NCBI GenBank assembly: GCA_003221075.1
Contig: QHUF01000212.1
Coordinates: forward strand, 1 to 6,734
Reading direction: 5' to 3'
DNA: 6,734 nucleotides
DNA from: Gemmatimonadota bacterium
Lineage (GTDB): Bacteria > Gemmatimonadota > Gemmatimonadetes > Gemmatimonadales > GWC2-71-9
Part shown: piece after piece, positions 6,126 through 6,734 of the stretch
How positions within the stretch are numbered: the first letter of the stretch is position 1
How the letters are laid out: each line of letters starts with the position of its first letter
Position numbers and translations under genes: made by a program
Notes under the pieces: generated by a model
Seen by the model: the letters and a program-made list of their open reading frames with translations, nothing else
Databases searched by the model: none
Told to the model about the DNA's origin: nothing

Positions 6126-6674
6126 ATGAAAGCGTTGGGACTCATCACGATCAGTCTCTGCTGTATCGGTGCCCCACTCGGGGCGCAGGACACGACACAC
6201 GCGCGACATCCGGCACAGCGGCCACGTGTGGGCATGATGGGGCAGCGCGGCGAGCATGGCGAGATGGACGACATGATGCCGATGATGCGCGAAATGATGG
6301 CTCCCATGATGCGCGCCATGGCGTACAACCCGGAGCATCTCCTGTCGCGCAAAGACTCCCTCAAGCTCACTCCGGATCAGATCACCAGACTCACCGCGAT
6401 TCAGACGTCGGCGAAATCGGCGCACGACGCGGCCGCTGCCGACATGAAGGCACACATGGCCGCGCTCTCGGTGGCATTTCAGGCTGCGTCGCCCGATTCC
6501 AATGCGCTTCGCATGCATTTCGATGCAGTTCACGCCGCGATGGGCAAAGCGCATTGGGCGATGCTGTCCGCGTCGGCACAAGCGAGAGCCGCGCTCACGG
6601 ATGCACAGCGCCAAAGGGTCGATGCGTGGGTGAACGCCATGGAGCAGCGTGAGGGGCACGAGCACACGATGTGA
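6126..6674 (+). CDS. Exported Met/His-rich Spy/CpxP-like (LTxxQ) protein
   Basis: The 182-residue protein starts with a signal peptide (Lys2, hydrophobic stretch 4-19, likely cleavage after Ala20 in LGA-Q). The mature N-terminal part (about 37-65) is very rich in Met, with repeated MM pairs separated by acidic and basic residues. The rest looks all-helical and contains two LTxxQ motifs, LTPDQ (81-85) and LTDAQ (157-161), the signature of the Spy/CpxP family of periplasmic chaperones and metal-responsive proteins. The length fits that family. The C-terminus ends in a His-containing E-G-H-E-H-T-M. The protein has no haem motif. It follows the 14-haem gene by 31 nt and is the last gene before the terminator, so it is probably co-transcribed. 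Possible jobs are protecting the exported apo-cytochromes or barrel from misfolding, or binding copper or another thiophilic metal through Met and His; both are inferences. Confidence 0.85.
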   Translation: MKALGLITISLCCIGAPLGAQDTTHARHPAQRPRVGMMGQRGEHGEMDDMMPMMREMMAPMMRAMAYNPEHLLSRKDSLKLTPDQITRLTAIQTSAKSAHDAAAADMKAHMAALSVAFQAASPDSNALRMHFDAVHAAMGKAHWAMLSASAQARAALTDAQRQRVDAWVNAMEQREGHEHTM

Positions 6675-6693
6675 GTCTCACGCGCGCGGCCTC

Positions 6694-6734
6694 CAGCCCT
6701 CGCTCGATTCGGAACGAGCGGGGGCTGATTCTTG
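6694..6734 (+). terminator. Rho-independent terminator at the end of the cytochrome cluster
   Basis: The left arm at 6694-6706 pairs with 6715-6727 over 13 bp, including one G-U pair (arm core AGCCCTCGCTCG against CGAGCGGGGGCT). An 8-nt loop separates the arms, and a T-rich tail ATTCTT follows the stem. It lies 20 nt after the stop of the Spy-like gene and marks the probable end of the transcript. Confidence 0.8.

Noticed and set aside
6003..6665. 220-codon open frame on the - strand
   Set aside because: It is antisense to the Spy-like gene, which has a good Shine-Dalgarno site and signal peptide. The His/Arg-rich translation is the complement of its Met-rich codons.
6672..6682. Palindrome GTGAGTCTCAC at the stop codon of the Spy-like gene
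   Set aside because: Only 5 bp per arm around one base, overlapping the stop codon. It is too short to call an operator without other copies.

Overview
The window is a high-GC, gene-dense stretch with every gene on the + strand. It carries what looks like one operon of multihaem c-type cytochromes wrapped around an outer-membrane beta-barrel. The GC-rich codon use, the signal peptides ending in ...AAQ or ...GAQ, and the style of the multihaem lipoprotein suggest a soil or sediment Gram-negative bacterium, with Gemmatimonadota my best guess. That is an inference from general resemblance; no search was run, and there is no rRNA or marker gene to settle it.

Layout: (1) bases 1-1577, the 3' part of a lipoprotein cytochrome with 8 CXXCH and 1 CX4CH motifs; only its first residues are cut off by the window edge, and the lipobox is visible. 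(2) 1585-3459, an inner-membrane-anchored cytochrome with a NapC/NirT/NrfH-like head and 20 haem motifs in total. (3) 3456-4922, a secreted outer-membrane beta-barrel of 488 aa, starting inside the stop codon of gene 2 (GTGA overlap). (4) 4919-6094, a 14-haem cytochrome starting inside the stop codon of gene 3 (ATGA overlap). (5) 6126-6674, a small exported Met- and His-rich Spy/CpxP-like (LTxxQ) protein with its own good Shine-Dalgarno site. (6) 6694-6734, a strong rho-independent terminator that closes the cluster.

How the genes could work together (inference): the NapC-like head of gene 2 would take electrons from the quinol pool at the inner membrane, or deliver them to it. Its long haem tail and the 14-haem protein would carry electrons across the periplasm. 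The barrel would let a cytochrome pass through or dock at the outer membrane, and the lipoprotein cytochrome would be the terminal or surface module. This is the architecture of a porin-cytochrome conduit for extracellular electron transfer, with about 43 haem sites encoded in about 6 kb. The parts do not look like textbook MtrCAB: the barrel is shorter than MtrB and has no N-terminal CXXC, and the quinol-dehydrogenase-like head is fused to 16 additional haem sites. Direction of electron flow (metal or electrode reduction versus Fe(II) or other donor oxidation) cannot be read from the sequence. No RNA gene, CRISPR array, insertion sequence or tRNA was seen, and no intergenic stretch exceeds about 60 bases.
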